From Ensifer sp. PDNC004 (GTDB lineage Bacteria; Pseudomonadota; Alphaproteobacteria; Rhizobiales; Rhizobiaceae): 64,000 nt of DNA. Every line of letters begins with the position of its first letter. Position 1 is the stretch's first letter. The stretch is from positions 744,001 through 808,000 of the forward strand of contig NZ_CP070352.1 of the NCBI RefSeq assembly GCF_016919405.1, written 5' to 3'. Below, in pieces: positions 1 to 9,708 of the stretch. Position numbers and translations under genes: made by a program. Below the pieces are notes generated by a model. That model searched no databases. It saw only the letters and a list, made by a program, of their open reading frames with translations, and was not told the origin of the DNA.

Positions 1-2393
1 TTCGAGATGTCGCGCATGTCGACCTCGGCGCCGCCAGCTCCGATTCCAACGCCCGCATCAACGGCAAGCCGGTCGCCATGATCGGCACCTATCAGGCGCC
101 GGGCGCCAACGCGCTTGCAGCCGCCCGGGGCGTGCAGGAGGCGATGGAGCGGCTGTCGAAATCGTTCCCGCAGGGCCTGACCTATTCGGTCGCCTACGAC
201 ACGGCCCAGTTCGTCGAAGCCAGCGTCGACAACGTCGAGGAGACACTTCTCGAAGCTTTCGTCCTCGTCATCATCATCGTCTTCCTGTTCCTCGGGAACT
301 GGCGGGCGACGCTGATCCCGCTGGTTGCCGTTCCGGTCGCGCTCATCGGCACCTTCGCCGTGCTGCTTGCGATGGGCTTCTCGCTCAACACCGTGTCACT
401 GCTTGCCATGGTGTTGGCGATCGGCATCGTCGTCGACGACGCAATCGTGGTGGTCGAGAACGTCGAGCGGGTGATGGAGGAAAATCCGGGCCTGTCGGCG
501 GCCGAAGCCGCCCGGCGCGCCATGGGCGAAATCACCGGCGCGATCGTCGCGATCACGCTTGTATTGCTCTCTGTTTTCGTGCCCGTCGCCTTCATTCCGG
601 GCCTGAGCGGGCAACTGTTCCAGCAGTTTGCCGTCGCCGTCTCGGTGTCGATGGTGATTTCGGCGATCAACGCGCTGACGCTGAGCCCGGCGCTCTGCGC
701 GGTGCTTTTGAAGCCGCATCATGGACCAAAGCGCGGCATACTCGGCTACATCTCGCGCACCATCGACAAGGGGCGTGACGGCTACGCCTATGTGGCCGGC
801 CACATCGCCCGACGGGCGATCATCGGCCTTGCTCTTCTGGCTGTCGCTTTCGTCGCCACCGGCTTCCTCTTCAAGGTCGTGCCGACCGGCTTCCTGCCGG
901 CGGAAGACCAGGGCGCATTCTTCACCGAAATCCGACTGCCGGAAGGCGCGTCCTACAACCGCACGGATGCGGTGGTGCAGCAGGTAGAGACGATGCTCGG
1001 CGGCATCGAGGGGGTCGCCAATGTCATCAGCGTCACCGGCTACTCCTTCCTCGACGGTCTGTCCAAATCCAACTCGGCTTTCGCCATCGTCACGATGAAG
1101 CCGTTCGCCGAGCGCTCGAGCCCTTCTTCGGGCGTCGAAGCGGCGATCCGCACGGCCATGGGCAAGGGACAGGCGATCCGCGGAGCGCAGATCTTCGCCT
1201 TCAATCTGCCGCCGATCATGGGCCTGGGCACCGGCTCGGGCTTCGAATACCAGTTGCTCGACCTGCAGGGCCGGTCCGTCGCAGATCTTTCGGCAACGGC
1301 CGGCGGGCTGATCATCGCCGCCAACCAGAACCCAGCGCTCGGGCCGACCTTTACCACCTATTCGGCGAGCTCGCCGCAGCTCTATCTCGACATCGACCGC
1401 GACCGGCTGCAGTCGCTCGGCGTCTCGGTGAGCGACCTCTTCACCACGTTGCAGGGCACGCTCGGCAGCTACTACGTCAACGACTTCAACCTGTTCGGCC
1501 GCACCTGGAAGGTGACGATGCAGGCCGCACAGGCCGACCGCAACGCGGTGGACGATATCCAGCGCCTGCACGTGCGCAACGCCAGCGGCGACATGGTGCC
1601 GGTCGCCTCGGTCGCCAAGGTCGACTACATCGTCGGTCCGCAGTCGATCGTGCGCTACAACAATTATCGCTCGATCACCCTCAACGGCCAACCGTCCGCC
1701 GGCCATTCCTCCGGCGAGGCACTTGCCGCCATGGAGGCGCTGTCGGCCTCCACGCTGCCGCCAGGTTACAGCTACGAATGGACCGGCACCGCCCTGCAGG
1801 AACTGGAAGCGGCCGGCAAGACGACCGCGATCCTGGCGATGGCCGTGCTCTTTGCCTACCTCTTCCTCGTCGCGCTCTATGAAAGCTGGACGATCCCGGT
1901 GCCGGTGCTGCTGTCGGTCGCCTTCGGCGTCTCGGGCGCGCTGCTCTCGATCCTCGTCGCCGGGCTTTCCTTCGACATCTACGCCCAGATCGGCCTTGTC
2001 GTCCTGATCGCGCTCGCCTCGAAGAACGCGATCCTGATCGTCGAGTTCGCCAAGGCCCACCGCGAAGCCGGCGCGTCGATCGTCGATGCGGCGATCGAGG
2101 GCGCACGCGCCCGCTTCCGCGCGGTGATGATGACGAGCTTCGCCTTCATCGTCGGCCTGCTGCCGCTGGTGGTCGCCAAGGGAGCCGGCGAACTCAGTCG
2201 CCGTGCGGTCGGCACCGGCGTTGCCGGCGGCATGCTCGCCGCAGCCCTGGTCGGCATCTTCGTCATCCCGGCACTCTACGTCGCCTTCCAGTGGCTGCGG
2301 GAACGCGGCCACAAGCTCGTGGGCATTTCCAGGCATCCGGCGGTCGAAGGCGAAGCGGCGGAAGGCAAGGCCGAGACGCCGGCCGGTCACTAA
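1..2393 (+). CDS. RND multidrug efflux transporter, inner-membrane subunit (5' end outside window)
   Basis: This is the C-terminal part of a proton-driven tripartite efflux pump of the AcrB/HAE-1 type. The reading frame is open from base 3 and codes for about 796 residues, so roughly 250 N-terminal residues lie outside the window. The TM4 motif [17 protein letters not shown] carries the paired aspartates of the proton relay, and the TM10 motif [13 protein letters not shown] carries the matching lysine. Two large periplasmic segments and the second block of six membrane helices follow in normal order. The adaptor gene would be expected upstream, outside the window. No outer-membrane channel gene follows. 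The substrate is unknown. A second, unrelated RND operon lies at 52136-57128. Confidence 0.93.
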   Translation, partial: RDVAHVDLGAASSDSNARINGKPVAMIGTYQAPGANALAAARGVQEAMERLSKSFPQGLTYSVAYDTAQFVEASVDNVEETLLEAFVLVIIIVFLFLGNWRATLIPLVAVPVALIGTFAVLLAMGFSLNTVSLLAMVLAIGIVVDDAIVVVENVERVMEENPGLSAAEAARRAMGEITGAIVAITLVLLSVFVPVAFIPGLSGQLFQQFAVAVSVSMVISAINALTLSPALCAVLLKPHHGPKRGILGYISRTIDKGRDGYAYVAGHIARRAIIGLALLAVAFVATGFLFKVVPTGFLPAEDQGAFFTEIRLPEGASYNRTDAVVQQVETMLGGIEGVANVISVTGYSFLDGLSKSNSAFAIVTMKPFAERSSPSSGVEAAIRTAMGKGQAIRGAQIFAFNLPPIMGLGTGSGFEYQLLDLQGRSVADLSATAGGLIIAANQNPALGPTFTTYSASSPQLYLDIDRDRLQSLGVSVSDLFTTLQGTLGSYYVNDFNLFGRTWKVTMQAAQADRNAVDDIQRLHVRNASGDMVPVASVAKVDYIVGPQSIVRYNNYRSITLNGQPSAGHSSGEALAAMEALSASTLPPGYSYEWTGTALQELEAAGKTTAILAMAVLFAYLFLVALYESWTIPVPVLLSVAFGVSGALLSILVAGLSFDIYAQIGLVVLIALASKNAILIVEFAKAHREAGASIVDAAIEGARARFRAVMMTSFAFIVGLLPLVVAKGAGELSRRAVGTGVAGGMLAAALVGIFVIPALYVAFQWLRERGHKLVGISRHPAVEGEAAEGKAETPAGH

Positions 2394-2489
2394 GGCCGGC
2401 CTGGCCCAAAGGCTGGGGAGTGAAGGGCCTCTCCGGTCCGGCGAGCTCCATCGAGACAGTGGTGGACAGCGACACCTTTTCGGGAGGTG

Positions 2490-4016
2490 TTAAGCAGAGG
2501 TTGCCGACAGGCGGATGCCTTGCTCGGCGAAGTAGGTTTCGAGGGCCTCCGGCCGTGCTCCCTCCGTCACCAGCGCCACGTAGGTGTCCGGGCGCACCAG
2601 ATAGGCCGCATCCCGCGCCAAGCCTGCACCCGCCTGTTGCGGTCCCCATGGGAAGACGTGAAGCGGCACGTGCTTTGCCGCGCACCATGTCCGGATGTCG
2701 CCGCCCGCTCCGCCATAGACATGCACCTGCCACGCGATGGCTGCTAACGAAGCATAGTTGTCGAGGCCATTGACGCGCACCCAGGGCAGCCGGTCACCGC
2801 CTTGCACCCGACCGTGCGCGGTGCGGCTTAAGGGGCTGCCGCGATAGTTGAGCTGCGTCTGCGACAGGATGCGGAACAGGAACTCCCTGACACCGCCGAC
2901 GCGGTAAGCGATGCCCGCCAAAGCGGGGGCGATCTGAACGCGCAGAAAATCCGCAACGCTGCCGTCCGCCGTCACGAAAGTGAACAACCGGTCGGTGGTT
3001 TCGACGAGCTGCCGGGCAAACCTGATCCGTTCGGCTTCAAAACTGTCGAGCAGGCTGTCGGGCGCATGCGCTTTGAGGACCGCTGCAAGCTTCCAGGCCA
3101 GATTAACCGCATCGCCGATGCCGGTGTTCATGCCCTGGCCGCCGACCGGACTGTGCACATGCGCCGCATCCCCCAGCAGGAACACGCGACCGCGTCTGAA
3201 GCGATCGGCGACACGATGATGCACACGATAGGTGGAGAACCAGTTGACCTTGTCGACGGTGAGGCGAAGGCTCTCAATGGCGCGATGGCTCACATCGGCG
3301 AAGGTAAGGTCGTCTGCATCCTCCCGCGTCTCCCGCACGAGACCGATGAGGCGGCCCCGCCCCTCGGCATAGGCGAGCAGAGCGACGAAATCGCCGGTCT
3401 CGAGCGAAATATGGGCTTCGCCATTCGCCGTCGCGCCGCTCACGTCAACGTCGGCGACGTAAAAGGTCTGGTCGTAGGTCCCGCCTGCAAAATCGACCTC
3501 CAGCCTCTGCCGAACCGGCGAGCGCGCGCCGTCGCAACCGGCCAGATATTGCGCCGTGCAGACTTCCGAGCCGCCATCGGGTAAGCGCAGCCGCGCGCTC
3601 ACCCCGGCGGCATCATGCGCGAAGTCGACAAGCTCGGTCTGCCGCTCGACCTTCACGCCCAAGGCCGCAAGTCGGGCCTCGAGCAGCCGCTCGTGATGGT
3701 CCTGCGGATAGACAAGAACGAAGGGATAGGGCGTCAAATTTCCGCCGGTCGGGCTGAAGGATATGCGCGCCTTGACCCTGCCCTTCGCCCAGAGGTTGAC
3801 CGAGGGGTTGCGGTGCCCCGCTTCGACCACGGCATCGGCCAGATCGAGTTGCCGGTAAAGCTCGAGCGTTCGCGCATGCACCACCATCGCCCGCGACGTC
3901 GGGCCGGGACCAACGTTCTTGTCGATGATGCGGACCTTCACGCCCTGGGCGGTCAGCCAGAGAGCCAGCACCAGGCCGGTCGGCCCCGCGCCGACGATCA
4001 GCACATCCTGTTTCAC
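2490..4016 (-). CDS. FAD-dependent aromatic hydroxylase (PheA/TfdB-like monooxygenase)
   Basis: This 508-residue flavoprotein belongs to the class A monooxygenases that use NAD(P)H and oxygen to hydroxylate phenolic compounds. The N-terminal FAD-binding GAGPTG motif is at residues 9-14, a CDGARS motif (second FAD/NADPH contact) is near residue 161, and the ribityl-binding motif GDAAHVHSPVGGQGMN begins at residue 282. The C-terminal 120 residues match the thioredoxin-like tail of phenol and 3-(3-hydroxyphenyl)propionate hydroxylases. The gene stands alone between convergent and co-oriented neighbours, with no ring-cleavage gene beside it, so the substrate cannot be inferred from context. The ATG at 4016 places the FAD motif at the expected distance from the start. 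Confidence 0.88.
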   Translation of the reverse strand: MKQDVLIVGAGPTGLVLALWLTAQGVKVRIIDKNVGPGPTSRAMVVHARTLELYRQLDLADAVVEAGHRNPSVNLWAKGRVKARISFSPTGGNLTPYPFVLVYPQDHHERLLEARLAALGVKVERQTELVDFAHDAAGVSARLRLPDGGSEVCTAQYLAGCDGARSPVRQRLEVDFAGGTYDQTFYVADVDVSGATANGEAHISLETGDFVALLAYAEGRGRLIGLVRETREDADDLTFADVSHRAIESLRLTVDKVNWFSTYRVHHRVADRFRRGRVFLLGDAAHVHSPVGGQGMNTGIGDAVNLAWKLAAVLKAHAPDSLLDSFEAERIRFARQLVETTDRLFTFVTADGSVADFLRVQIAPALAGIAYRVGGVREFLFRILSQTQLNYRGSPLSRTAHGRVQGGDRLPWVRVNGLDNYASLAAIAWQVHVYGGAGGDIRTWCAAKHVPLHVFPWGPQQAGAGLARDAAYLVRPDTYVALVTEGARPEALETYFAEQGIRLSATSA

Positions 4017-4167
4017 CCTCTCCTCCCCGCTCGCACTGCCGGCGGCCCGGTCGCATCGGGATTTGGGTTTCTCCGCCAGTAACAGCAGCCTACGCGCAGG
4101 TGACGGCAGATGCCAAGCAGTGCCGCGGGACCCGCCTTGAGCCTTGCCCGACGGACGCAGCCTTGGA

Positions 4168-4896
4168 TCAGCCGCGCGCCCTCAAATTGGCGATCAACTG
4201 CTGCTGGCCGACACGGATCACCTGCTCCATCGCAATGCGTGCGCCTTCCTCGTTGCGCAGGCGGATCTGCTCGACAATGCGGATATGCGCGACGGCGACG
4301 CGGTCGATCTCTGCGCCGTCGGCGGCCGCATTGCTCAGCTGAAAGACGCCCATCAGCGCCGCCTCGATCAGGCTGCCGACCGTCTGCATGAACGGATTGA
4401 GGGAAGCCTCGAGCAGCCGCAGATGGAATTCGAGATCCGCGCGCGCCAGCGTCTGCGCTCTATGGCCGGCATCGCCCATGGCGACGGCCAGGCGCATCAT
4501 CTGGGAAATGTCGGCATCCGTGGCGCGCCTAGCCGCCAGTCCAGCCGCATAGGGTTCGAGCGCCAGGCGGACTTCACTCACATGGCGAAGAAACGCCTCG
4601 TCGACGCCGGCCCGGAAATGCCAGGAGAGCACGTCGCCATCAAACAGGTTCCAGTTCGCCTGCGGCATGACGCGCGTGCCGATGCGGGCCCGGGCGACGA
4701 TCAGCCCCTTGGCGGCGAGCGTCTTCATCGCCTCGCGCAGGACCGTGCGCGAAACATTGAAACGCGCCGCCAGCTCGACATCGCCCGGCAGGATGTCTCC
4801 GACCGCGAATTCTCCTGCGACCACCGCCTGGCCGAGCTCCTCGACCACGAGCCGGTGGCTCGTGCGCTTGCGCGGCTGATGGAAGGACGGCCACAT
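4168..4896 (-). CDS. GntR-family (FadR subfamily) transcriptional regulator
   Basis: This 242-residue protein has an N-terminal winged helix-turn-helix at about residues 15-75, with the recognition region FNVSRTVLREAMKTLAAKGL. An all-helical FCD ligand-binding domain follows, with the metal-binding Asp/His pattern (DLEFHLRLLEAS, then VAHIRIVEQI). FCD regulators usually sense organic or sugar acids. The gene starts 11 bases after the stop of the yjfF-like permease gene and has the same direction, so it is probably the last gene of the sugar importer operon and its local regulator. I chose the ATG at 4896 because it gives a normal length and avoids overlap with the permease. The ligand is unknown; a galactose-derived acid is a guess from context. 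Confidence 0.87.
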   Translation of the reverse strand: MWPSFHQPRKRTSHRLVVEELGQAVVAGEFAVGDILPGDVELAARFNVSRTVLREAMKTLAAKGLIVARARIGTRVMPQANWNLFDGDVLSWHFRAGVDEAFLRHVSEVRLALEPYAAGLAARRATDADISQMMRLAVAMGDAGHRAQTLARADLEFHLRLLEASLNPFMQTVGSLIEAALMGVFQLSNAAADGAEIDRVAVAHIRIVEQIRLRNEEGARIAMEQVIRVGQQQLIANLRARG

Positions 4897-4907
4897 CGCC
4901 CTCTGCC

Positions 4908-5876
4908 TCACGCCCGCTGCTGGCGCTGGCGCGAAACGAAGATGATGCCCTTCTGAAGCAGAATGAAAGCAAAAAGCAGGAGCCCGATCAGGATCTTCGT
5001 CCACCAGCTCGACAGCGACCCGTCGAAGGTGATGTAGGTCTGGATCAACCCTTGAATGAGGATGCCCACCAGCGTGCCGGCAACGAAGCCTGAGCCTCCG
5101 GTCAGAAGGGTGCCGCCGATGACGACGGCGGTGATGGCGTCGAGCTCGACGCCGACAGCGGCAAGGGAATAGCCGGCAGAGGTGTAGAGCGAAAAGACGA
5201 TGCCGGACAATCCCGCCAGCAAGCCCGAAAGGGCATAGATGCGGATTGTCGTCGCTGCGACCGGCACGCCCATCAACCGCGCCGTCGCCGTGCCGCCGCC
5301 GAGCGCATAGACATTGGTGCCGAAGCGTGTGCGGTGTGCGATCAGGATACCGATCGCAAAGACGAGCAGCATCAGCCCGCCGATCAGCGTGATACGGCCG
5401 CCACCCGGCAGCTTGAAATAAAGCCCCTTCAAGGTCGCGTAGAAGGGATGCCTGATCGGAATGCTGTCGATCGACAGCACGAAGGCCATGCCGCGCGCGA
5501 GGAACATGCCGGCCAGCGTAACGATGAAAGGGGGCATTTCCAGATAGTGGATGATCGCCCCCATCGCCGCGCCGAAGAGCGTCGCGATCGCCAGGACCAT
5601 TGCGAAGGCGATGAGCGGGTGGATGCTTGTGTGTTCCAGCACCACAGCGAGAAACACGCCGGTAAAGGCGATGACCGAGCCGATCGAAAGATCGATGCCG
5701 CCGGAGATGATGACGAAGGTCATGCCGACGGCGGCGATACCGAGAAAGGCGTTGTCCGTCAGAAGGTTGCCGATGACACGCGTCGACAGCATGTTCGGAT
5801 ACTGCGCCACGCAGAGCGCGTAGCCGAGCAGGAAGATCACGAGCGTCGCGGTGAGCGGAAGATATTTGGGCTTCAT
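4908..5876 (-). CDS. yjfF: Galactofuranose-type ABC transporter permease (YjfF-like)
   Basis: This 322-residue inner-membrane protein is one of two permeases of a ribose-class sugar ABC importer. It has about nine hydrophobic segments and the BPD_transp_2 signature GGIDLSIGSVIAFTGVFLAV near residue 60. Long stretches match my recollection of Escherichia coli YjfF closely, for example TDNAFLGI, GMTFVI.SGGIDLS and FDG.LSSWWTKI. In E. coli, YtfQ-YtfR-YtfT-YjfF imports the furanose form of galactose. The ATG at 5876 overlaps the stop of the preceding ytfT-like gene in an ATGA arrangement, which points to translational coupling. The substrate assignment rests on family resemblance and on all four partners being present. 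Confidence 0.9.
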   Translation of the reverse strand: MKPKYLPLTATLVIFLLGYALCVAQYPNMLSTRVIGNLLTDNAFLGIAAVGMTFVIISGGIDLSIGSVIAFTGVFLAVVLEHTSIHPLIAFAMVLAIATLFGAAMGAIIHYLEMPPFIVTLAGMFLARGMAFVLSIDSIPIRHPFYATLKGLYFKLPGGGRITLIGGLMLLVFAIGILIAHRTRFGTNVYALGGGTATARLMGVPVAATTIRIYALSGLLAGLSGIVFSLYTSAGYSLAAVGVELDAITAVVIGGTLLTGGSGFVAGTLVGILIQGLIQTYITFDGSLSSWWTKILIGLLLFAFILLQKGIIFVSRQRQQRA

Positions 5877-6898
5877 TTTGCGGCTCGCTCGCTTGGGTTT
5901 CTCGCGCCGCGCGCCGGCACGAGGAAGGCAAAGGCGGTGCGGAACCGCGGCGACTGAAGCACCAGGATGAAGACGATGATCGCAGCCTTGATGATCAGGT
6001 TGAACTCCGGCGGGAAGCCGGAGAGAAGAATGCCGGTGTTGATCGCCTGGATGATAATGGCGCCGAGCACAGATGCGGCGATGCTGAAGCGGCCGCCAAG
6101 CAGGGACGTGCCGCCAACGACGACCGCGAGAATGGCATCGAGTTCCAGCCACAGACCGGCATTGTTGGCATCCGCACCGCGGATATCGGCGGCGGCGATG
6201 ATGCCGGCGATGGCGGCGCATAGCCCGGAAAGGACATAGGCGGCGATCAGGAGTACCGGCGTCAGCACGCCGGACAGCGTGCTCGCCTGGCGATTGACGC
6301 CGATCGCCTCGATCAGCATGCCGAGCGCGGTGCGCCGGACGAGCAATGCGATCAATATGCCGAAGACCAGCCAGATCACCACCGGCATCGGCAGGCCGGC
6401 AAAGGAACCGCTGCCGATGAAGATAAGGCCGGGATCGTTGAAGGTCAGGATCGCACCCTCGGTGATGAGCTGGGCGATGCCGCGTCCGGCGACCATGAGG
6501 ACCAGCGTCGCGATGATCGGCTGGATGTCGAGCACCGCGACCAGCACCCCATTCCAGAGACCGCAGAGAATGCCGACGCCGAGCGTAATCAGCAGCGTTG
6601 CGGCGAGCGAATGCCCCGAGGTAATCGCGGCGGCGGCGGTTGCCCCACAGATCGCCATGACGGCGCCGACCGAGAGATCAATACCCTTGGTGGCGATGAC
6701 GACCGTCATGCCGATCGCCAGAAGCACCACCGGCGCGCCGCGATTGAGGATATCGATGAGGCTGCCATAGAGGCGGCCGTTCTGGATCTGCAGATTGAGG
6801 AAGCCGGGAAACACCAGCGATACGGCCACGACGATGATGCCGAGCGCGATCAGTTGCGGCAGCAACCGGTTGAAATAGAGCCTGAGGAACGACGTCAC
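5873..6898 (-). CDS. ytfT: Galactofuranose-type ABC transporter permease (YtfT-like)
   Basis: This 341-residue permease is the second membrane subunit of the ribose-class importer. It carries the GIDLSVGAVMAICGATAAA signature and the conserved segment DIRGADANNAGLWLELDAI, which is nearly identical to E. coli YtfT as I recall it. It should pair with the YjfF-like protein to form the transmembrane pore. Its start overlaps the stop of the ATPase gene by four bases and its stop overlaps the next permease start by four bases, so the three genes are tightly coupled. The C-terminal tail after the last helix is short and basic, as expected for a cytoplasmic end. Confidence 0.91.
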   Translation of the reverse strand: MTSFLRLYFNRLLPQLIALGIIVVAVSLVFPGFLNLQIQNGRLYGSLIDILNRGAPVVLLAIGMTVVIATKGIDLSVGAVMAICGATAAAAITSGHSLAATLLITLGVGILCGLWNGVLVAVLDIQPIIATLVLMVAGRGIAQLITEGAILTFNDPGLIFIGSGSFAGLPMPVVIWLVFGILIALLVRRTALGMLIEAIGVNRQASTLSGVLTPVLLIAAYVLSGLCAAIAGIIAAADIRGADANNAGLWLELDAILAVVVGGTSLLGGRFSIAASVLGAIIIQAINTGILLSGFPPEFNLIIKAAIIVFILVLQSPRFRTAFAFLVPARGARNPSERAAK

Positions 6899-8409
6899 GA
6901 CGTCCTCCTTTCATCGGTTGCGGCGATCGCTTCGACGATCTCACCGGCGGTGATCCGGCTGCCATCGAGTTCGGCGACATGGGCCCGATCGCGAAGCACG
7001 ATTACCCGGGTGCTGTAGGCGACCAGTTCCTCGATCTCCGAGGAGACAACGATCAGGGACAGGCCCTTCTCGCGCAGCGCCTCGATCAGCTTGACGATTT
7101 CCGCATGGGCGCCGACATCGATGCCGCGCGTCGGCTCGTCGAGGATCAGGAATTCCGGTTCGGTGGCGAGCCAGCGTGCGAGGATCGCCTTCTGCTGGTT
7201 GCCGCCGGACAAGAGCTTGATCGGCTTCTCCCGGTCGGCGGTGCGGATATCGAGCGCGCGGATATAGTGGTCGGCCAGCCGGTTCTGCTCCGCCCGCGAG
7301 ATCGGCCGGGTCCAGCCGCGACGGGCCTGCAGGGCGAGCACGATGTTTTCGCGCACCGAGAGATCGCCGATAATGCCCGATGTCTTGCGATCTTCCGGGC
7401 AGAAACCGAAGCGGTGGCGGATGGCGGCGCGCGGCGACGAAAGGTCGACCGCACGACCGTCGATTTCGGCCTCGCCGCTATCGGCGCGATGGGCGCCGAA
7501 GAGGAGTTCCGCGGTCTCCGTCCGTCCGGAGCCGAGCAGGCCGGCCATGCCGACCACTTCGCCGGCGCAAACGTCGAGATCGAAGGGACGGACACGACCT
7601 TTGCGGCCATAGTTGCGAAAGCGATAGCGCAACGGCCCTTGCTGGGCCTCCGAGCGCGGCGCATGGATTTCCGCCGCCAACTCGCGGCCGATCATCATCG
7701 CGATCAGTTCGCGGCGATCGAGGCCGGCGGTTTCGCGCGTCCCGACGAGCTGCCCGTTCCGGAGCACCGTGATCCGGTCGGAAATCTCATAGACCTGTTC
7801 GAGAAAGTGGGTGACGAAGACGATGCCGAGGCCGCGCATCTTGAGGCGCCTGACAATGCGGAACAGCATCGCCACCTCATGCGCATCGAGGCTTGCCGTC
7901 GGCTCGTCGAGGATCAGCACCTTTCCGGAGAGATCGACGGCCCGGGCAATCGCGACCACCTGCTGGATCGCGACCGAATAGCTGGCGAGATCGCGAGTGA
8001 CGTCGATGTCGAGTTCGTAATCGGCAAGCAGATCCCGCGCGCGCCGGTTCATGGCACGGGTATCGACCATGCCGAAGCGGCGGGGCTGGCGCCCGAGGAA
8101 GAGGTTCTCGGCAACGGTCAGGTTCGGCAGCAGGTTGACCTCCTGGTAGACCGTGCCGATGCCGAGTGCCTGGGCCTCGAAGGTGTCGCGCGGATCGACC
8201 TCGGCATCGTCGAGCAGAATTGCGCCGCCATCGCGCCGGTAGGCGCCGGTCAGGCATTTGATCAAGGTGGACTTGCCGGCACCGTTTTCGCCAAGCAGCG
8301 CATGAACCTCGCCGCACCTGAGGTAAAAATCGACCTTGTCGAGAGCTCTGGTCCCCGGAAAGGTCTTTTCGATCCGGATCGCCTGGAGAATGTGGTCACT
8401 GGTCTGCAT
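6895..8409 (-). CDS. ytfR: Sugar ABC transporter ATP-binding protein with two nucleotide-binding domains (YtfR-like)
   Basis: This 504-residue ATPase energises the importer from the cytoplasmic face. The first nucleotide-binding domain has Walker A GENGAGKST near residue 40 and Walker B LILDEPTAS, but its ABC signature is degenerate (YSVAIQQ in place of LSGGQ). The second domain has a degenerate Walker A (GLLGSGRTE) and a good signature, LSGGNQQ, followed by LILDEPTRGID. This asymmetry is typical of RbsA/MglA/YtfR proteins. The gene lies between the binding-protein gene and ytfT. The 133 bases that separate it from the binding-protein gene contain a strong hairpin at 8504-8535, which probably lowers expression of the ATPase and permeases relative to the binding protein. 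Confidence 0.93.
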   Translation of the reverse strand: MQTSDHILQAIRIEKTFPGTRALDKVDFYLRCGEVHALLGENGAGKSTLIKCLTGAYRRDGGAILLDDAEVDPRDTFEAQALGIGTVYQEVNLLPNLTVAENLFLGRQPRRFGMVDTRAMNRRARDLLADYELDIDVTRDLASYSVAIQQVVAIARAVDLSGKVLILDEPTASLDAHEVAMLFRIVRRLKMRGLGIVFVTHFLEQVYEISDRITVLRNGQLVGTRETAGLDRRELIAMMIGRELAAEIHAPRSEAQQGPLRYRFRNYGRKGRVRPFDLDVCAGEVVGMAGLLGSGRTETAELLFGAHRADSGEAEIDGRAVDLSSPRAAIRHRFGFCPEDRKTSGIIGDLSVRENIVLALQARRGWTRPISRAEQNRLADHYIRALDIRTADREKPIKLLSGGNQQKAILARWLATEPEFLILDEPTRGIDVGAHAEIVKLIEALREKGLSLIVVSSEIEELVAYSTRVIVLRDRAHVAELDGSRITAGEIVEAIAATDERRTS

Positions 8410-8503
8410 CGATACCGTCTCCGCGATGCTGGTATCTGCCGGCGAAAAGCGCAGCGCCTGGCTGCGGCAAGCTGCGCTCTTCAGCCGGAAACTCGAGAAA
8501 GAG

Positions 8504-8535
8504 CGTGGCCCGCGCGAGAAGCAGCGCGGGCCACG
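8504..8535 (-). terminator. Intercistronic hairpin between ytfQ-like and ytfR-like genes
   Basis: Perfect 12-bp arms (CGTGGCCCGCGC at 8504-8515 and its complement at 8524-8535) enclose an 8-base loop, seven bases after the binding-protein stop codon. On the transcribed strand the stem is followed by a pyrimidine-rich CTCTTTCTC tract rather than a full U run. It is probably a partial terminator or an mRNA 3' end stabiliser that sets the excess of binding protein over membrane components. Confidence 0.7.
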
Positions 8536-8542
8536 GCCGACG

Positions 8543-9505
8543 TCAGTAGCCGAGGCCCTTCTTTTCCTCGTAGACCTTCAGCGGCTCGTCGGCTTGCGTG
8601 TAGAGCTTAGATTCCGTCTGGATCCACTTCGGCGGCGCCGTGCCATCCTTCTGGAATGCGGCAAGCGCATCGAAGGCGGGACCGGCCATGTTCGGCGTCA
8701 GTTCGACCGTGGCATTGGCTTCGCCGGCGGCCATCGCCTGGAAGATATCCGGAACGGCATCGATCGACACGACAAGGATATCCTTTCCTGGCTTCAAGCC
8801 GGCTTCCTTGATCGCCTGGATGGCGCCGACGGCCATGTCGTCGTTGTGGGCGTAGAGCGCGCAAATGTTCTTGCCGCCGTCCTCGGCCTTGAGGAAGCTT
8901 TCCATGACTTCCTTGCCCTTGGTGCGCGTGAAGTCGCCGGTCTGGCTGCGGACGATCTTCAGATTATCGTGGCCGGAAAGCGCTTGTTCGAAGCCCTTCT
9001 TGCGGTCGATCGCCGGCGACGAACCGGTCGTGCCCTGAAGCTCGACGATGTTGCAGGGCTTGCCCGCGGTCGCATCGACCAGCCATTTGCCGGCCACATT
9101 GCCCTCATGCACGAGGTCGGAGGTGACTGCCGTCAGGTAAAGATCCTTCGACGAATCGACCGTACGGTCGAGCAGGATGACCGGGATTTCCGCGTCCTTG
9201 GCTTCCTGCAGCACTTCGTCCCAACCGGTGGCGACAACCGGGGCGACGAGGATGGCGTTCACCCCTTGCGCGATGAAGGAGCGGATCGCCTTGATCTGGT
9301 TTTCCTGTTTCTGCTGTGCGTCAGCGAATTTGAGGTCGATGCCGCGCTGCTCTGCCTGCTGCTTGGTCAGCGTCGTCTCGGCGGCGCGCCAGCCGGACTC
9401 CGAGCCGATCTGCGAAAAGCCGACGACCAGATCGGCCGCGGAAGCGCTGCCAAACGTGCAGGCAGCAAGGATCGTTGCACTCGCAAGTGCCTTGGCGATT
9501 TTCAT
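8543..9505 (-). CDS. ytfQ: Galactofuranose-type ABC transporter periplasmic binding protein (YtfQ-like)
   Basis: This 320-residue periplasmic protein captures the sugar for the YtfR/YtfT/YjfF machinery. It starts with a signal peptide (MKIAKALASATILAACTFG, cleavage likely after SASA) and continues as a two-lobed ribose-class type I binding fold. Conserved family blocks are VGFSQIGSESGWRAAE at the mature N terminus, ALYAHNDDMAVGAIQAIKEAG, and VVSIDAVPDIFQAM. I chose the ATG at 9505 because GGAGG lies six bases upstream and because it starts the signal peptide; an in-frame start at 9556 would add a non-secretory extension. It is the promoter-proximal gene of its operon. Confidence 0.92.
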   Translation of the reverse strand: MKIAKALASATILAACTFGSASAADLVVGFSQIGSESGWRAAETTLTKQQAEQRGIDLKFADAQQKQENQIKAIRSFIAQGVNAILVAPVVATGWDEVLQEAKDAEIPVILLDRTVDSSKDLYLTAVTSDLVHEGNVAGKWLVDATAGKPCNIVELQGTTGSSPAIDRKKGFEQALSGHDNLKIVRSQTGDFTRTKGKEVMESFLKAEDGGKNICALYAHNDDMAVGAIQAIKEAGLKPGKDILVVSIDAVPDIFQAMAAGEANATVELTPNMAGPAFDALAAFQKDGTAPPKWIQTESKLYTQADEPLKVYEEKKGLGY

Positions 9506-9562
9506 GATTTCCTCCCAAAGAAAGCTGCCTCCACGCAGCCCATGAGAAAAAATCATATAATA

Positions 9563-9574
9563 TTACTTTTGTAA
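9563..9574. promoter_or_regulatory. Possible operator in the ytfQ promoter region
   Basis: A small inverted repeat, TTAC-N4-GTAA, lies about 58 bases upstream of the ytfQ-like start in an AT-rich patch that also holds a candidate -10 (TATGAT on the minus strand). The GntR-family gene at the end of the operon is the obvious candidate regulator. The arms are only 4 bp, so the call is weak. Confidence 0.3.
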
Positions 9575-9708
9575 ACGGGGCACATTTCGCCTGTGACACG
9601 CCACGCGGTCGATTTTTTTCGCGAGAGGTTGGCGTGGAGGGAGCGCAGGGCCCGCTGAGGCGCCGGCACCCAACCAGGATTTTTAGAAGGCCGACTGGCT
9701 GCTGCGCG

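Noticed and set aside
396..2390. Long minus-strand open frame (664 codons) opposite the RND gene
   Set aside because: It is the antisense shadow of a GC-rich gene with strong third-position bias. Its product is rich in Arg, Asp and His with no domain, while the plus strand encodes clear RND motifs.
6979..8610. Plus-strand open frame (543 codons) opposite the ytfR-like ATPase
   Set aside because: The minus strand encodes an intact two-domain ABC ATPase. The plus frame has no recognisable motif and runs through the intercistronic hairpin.
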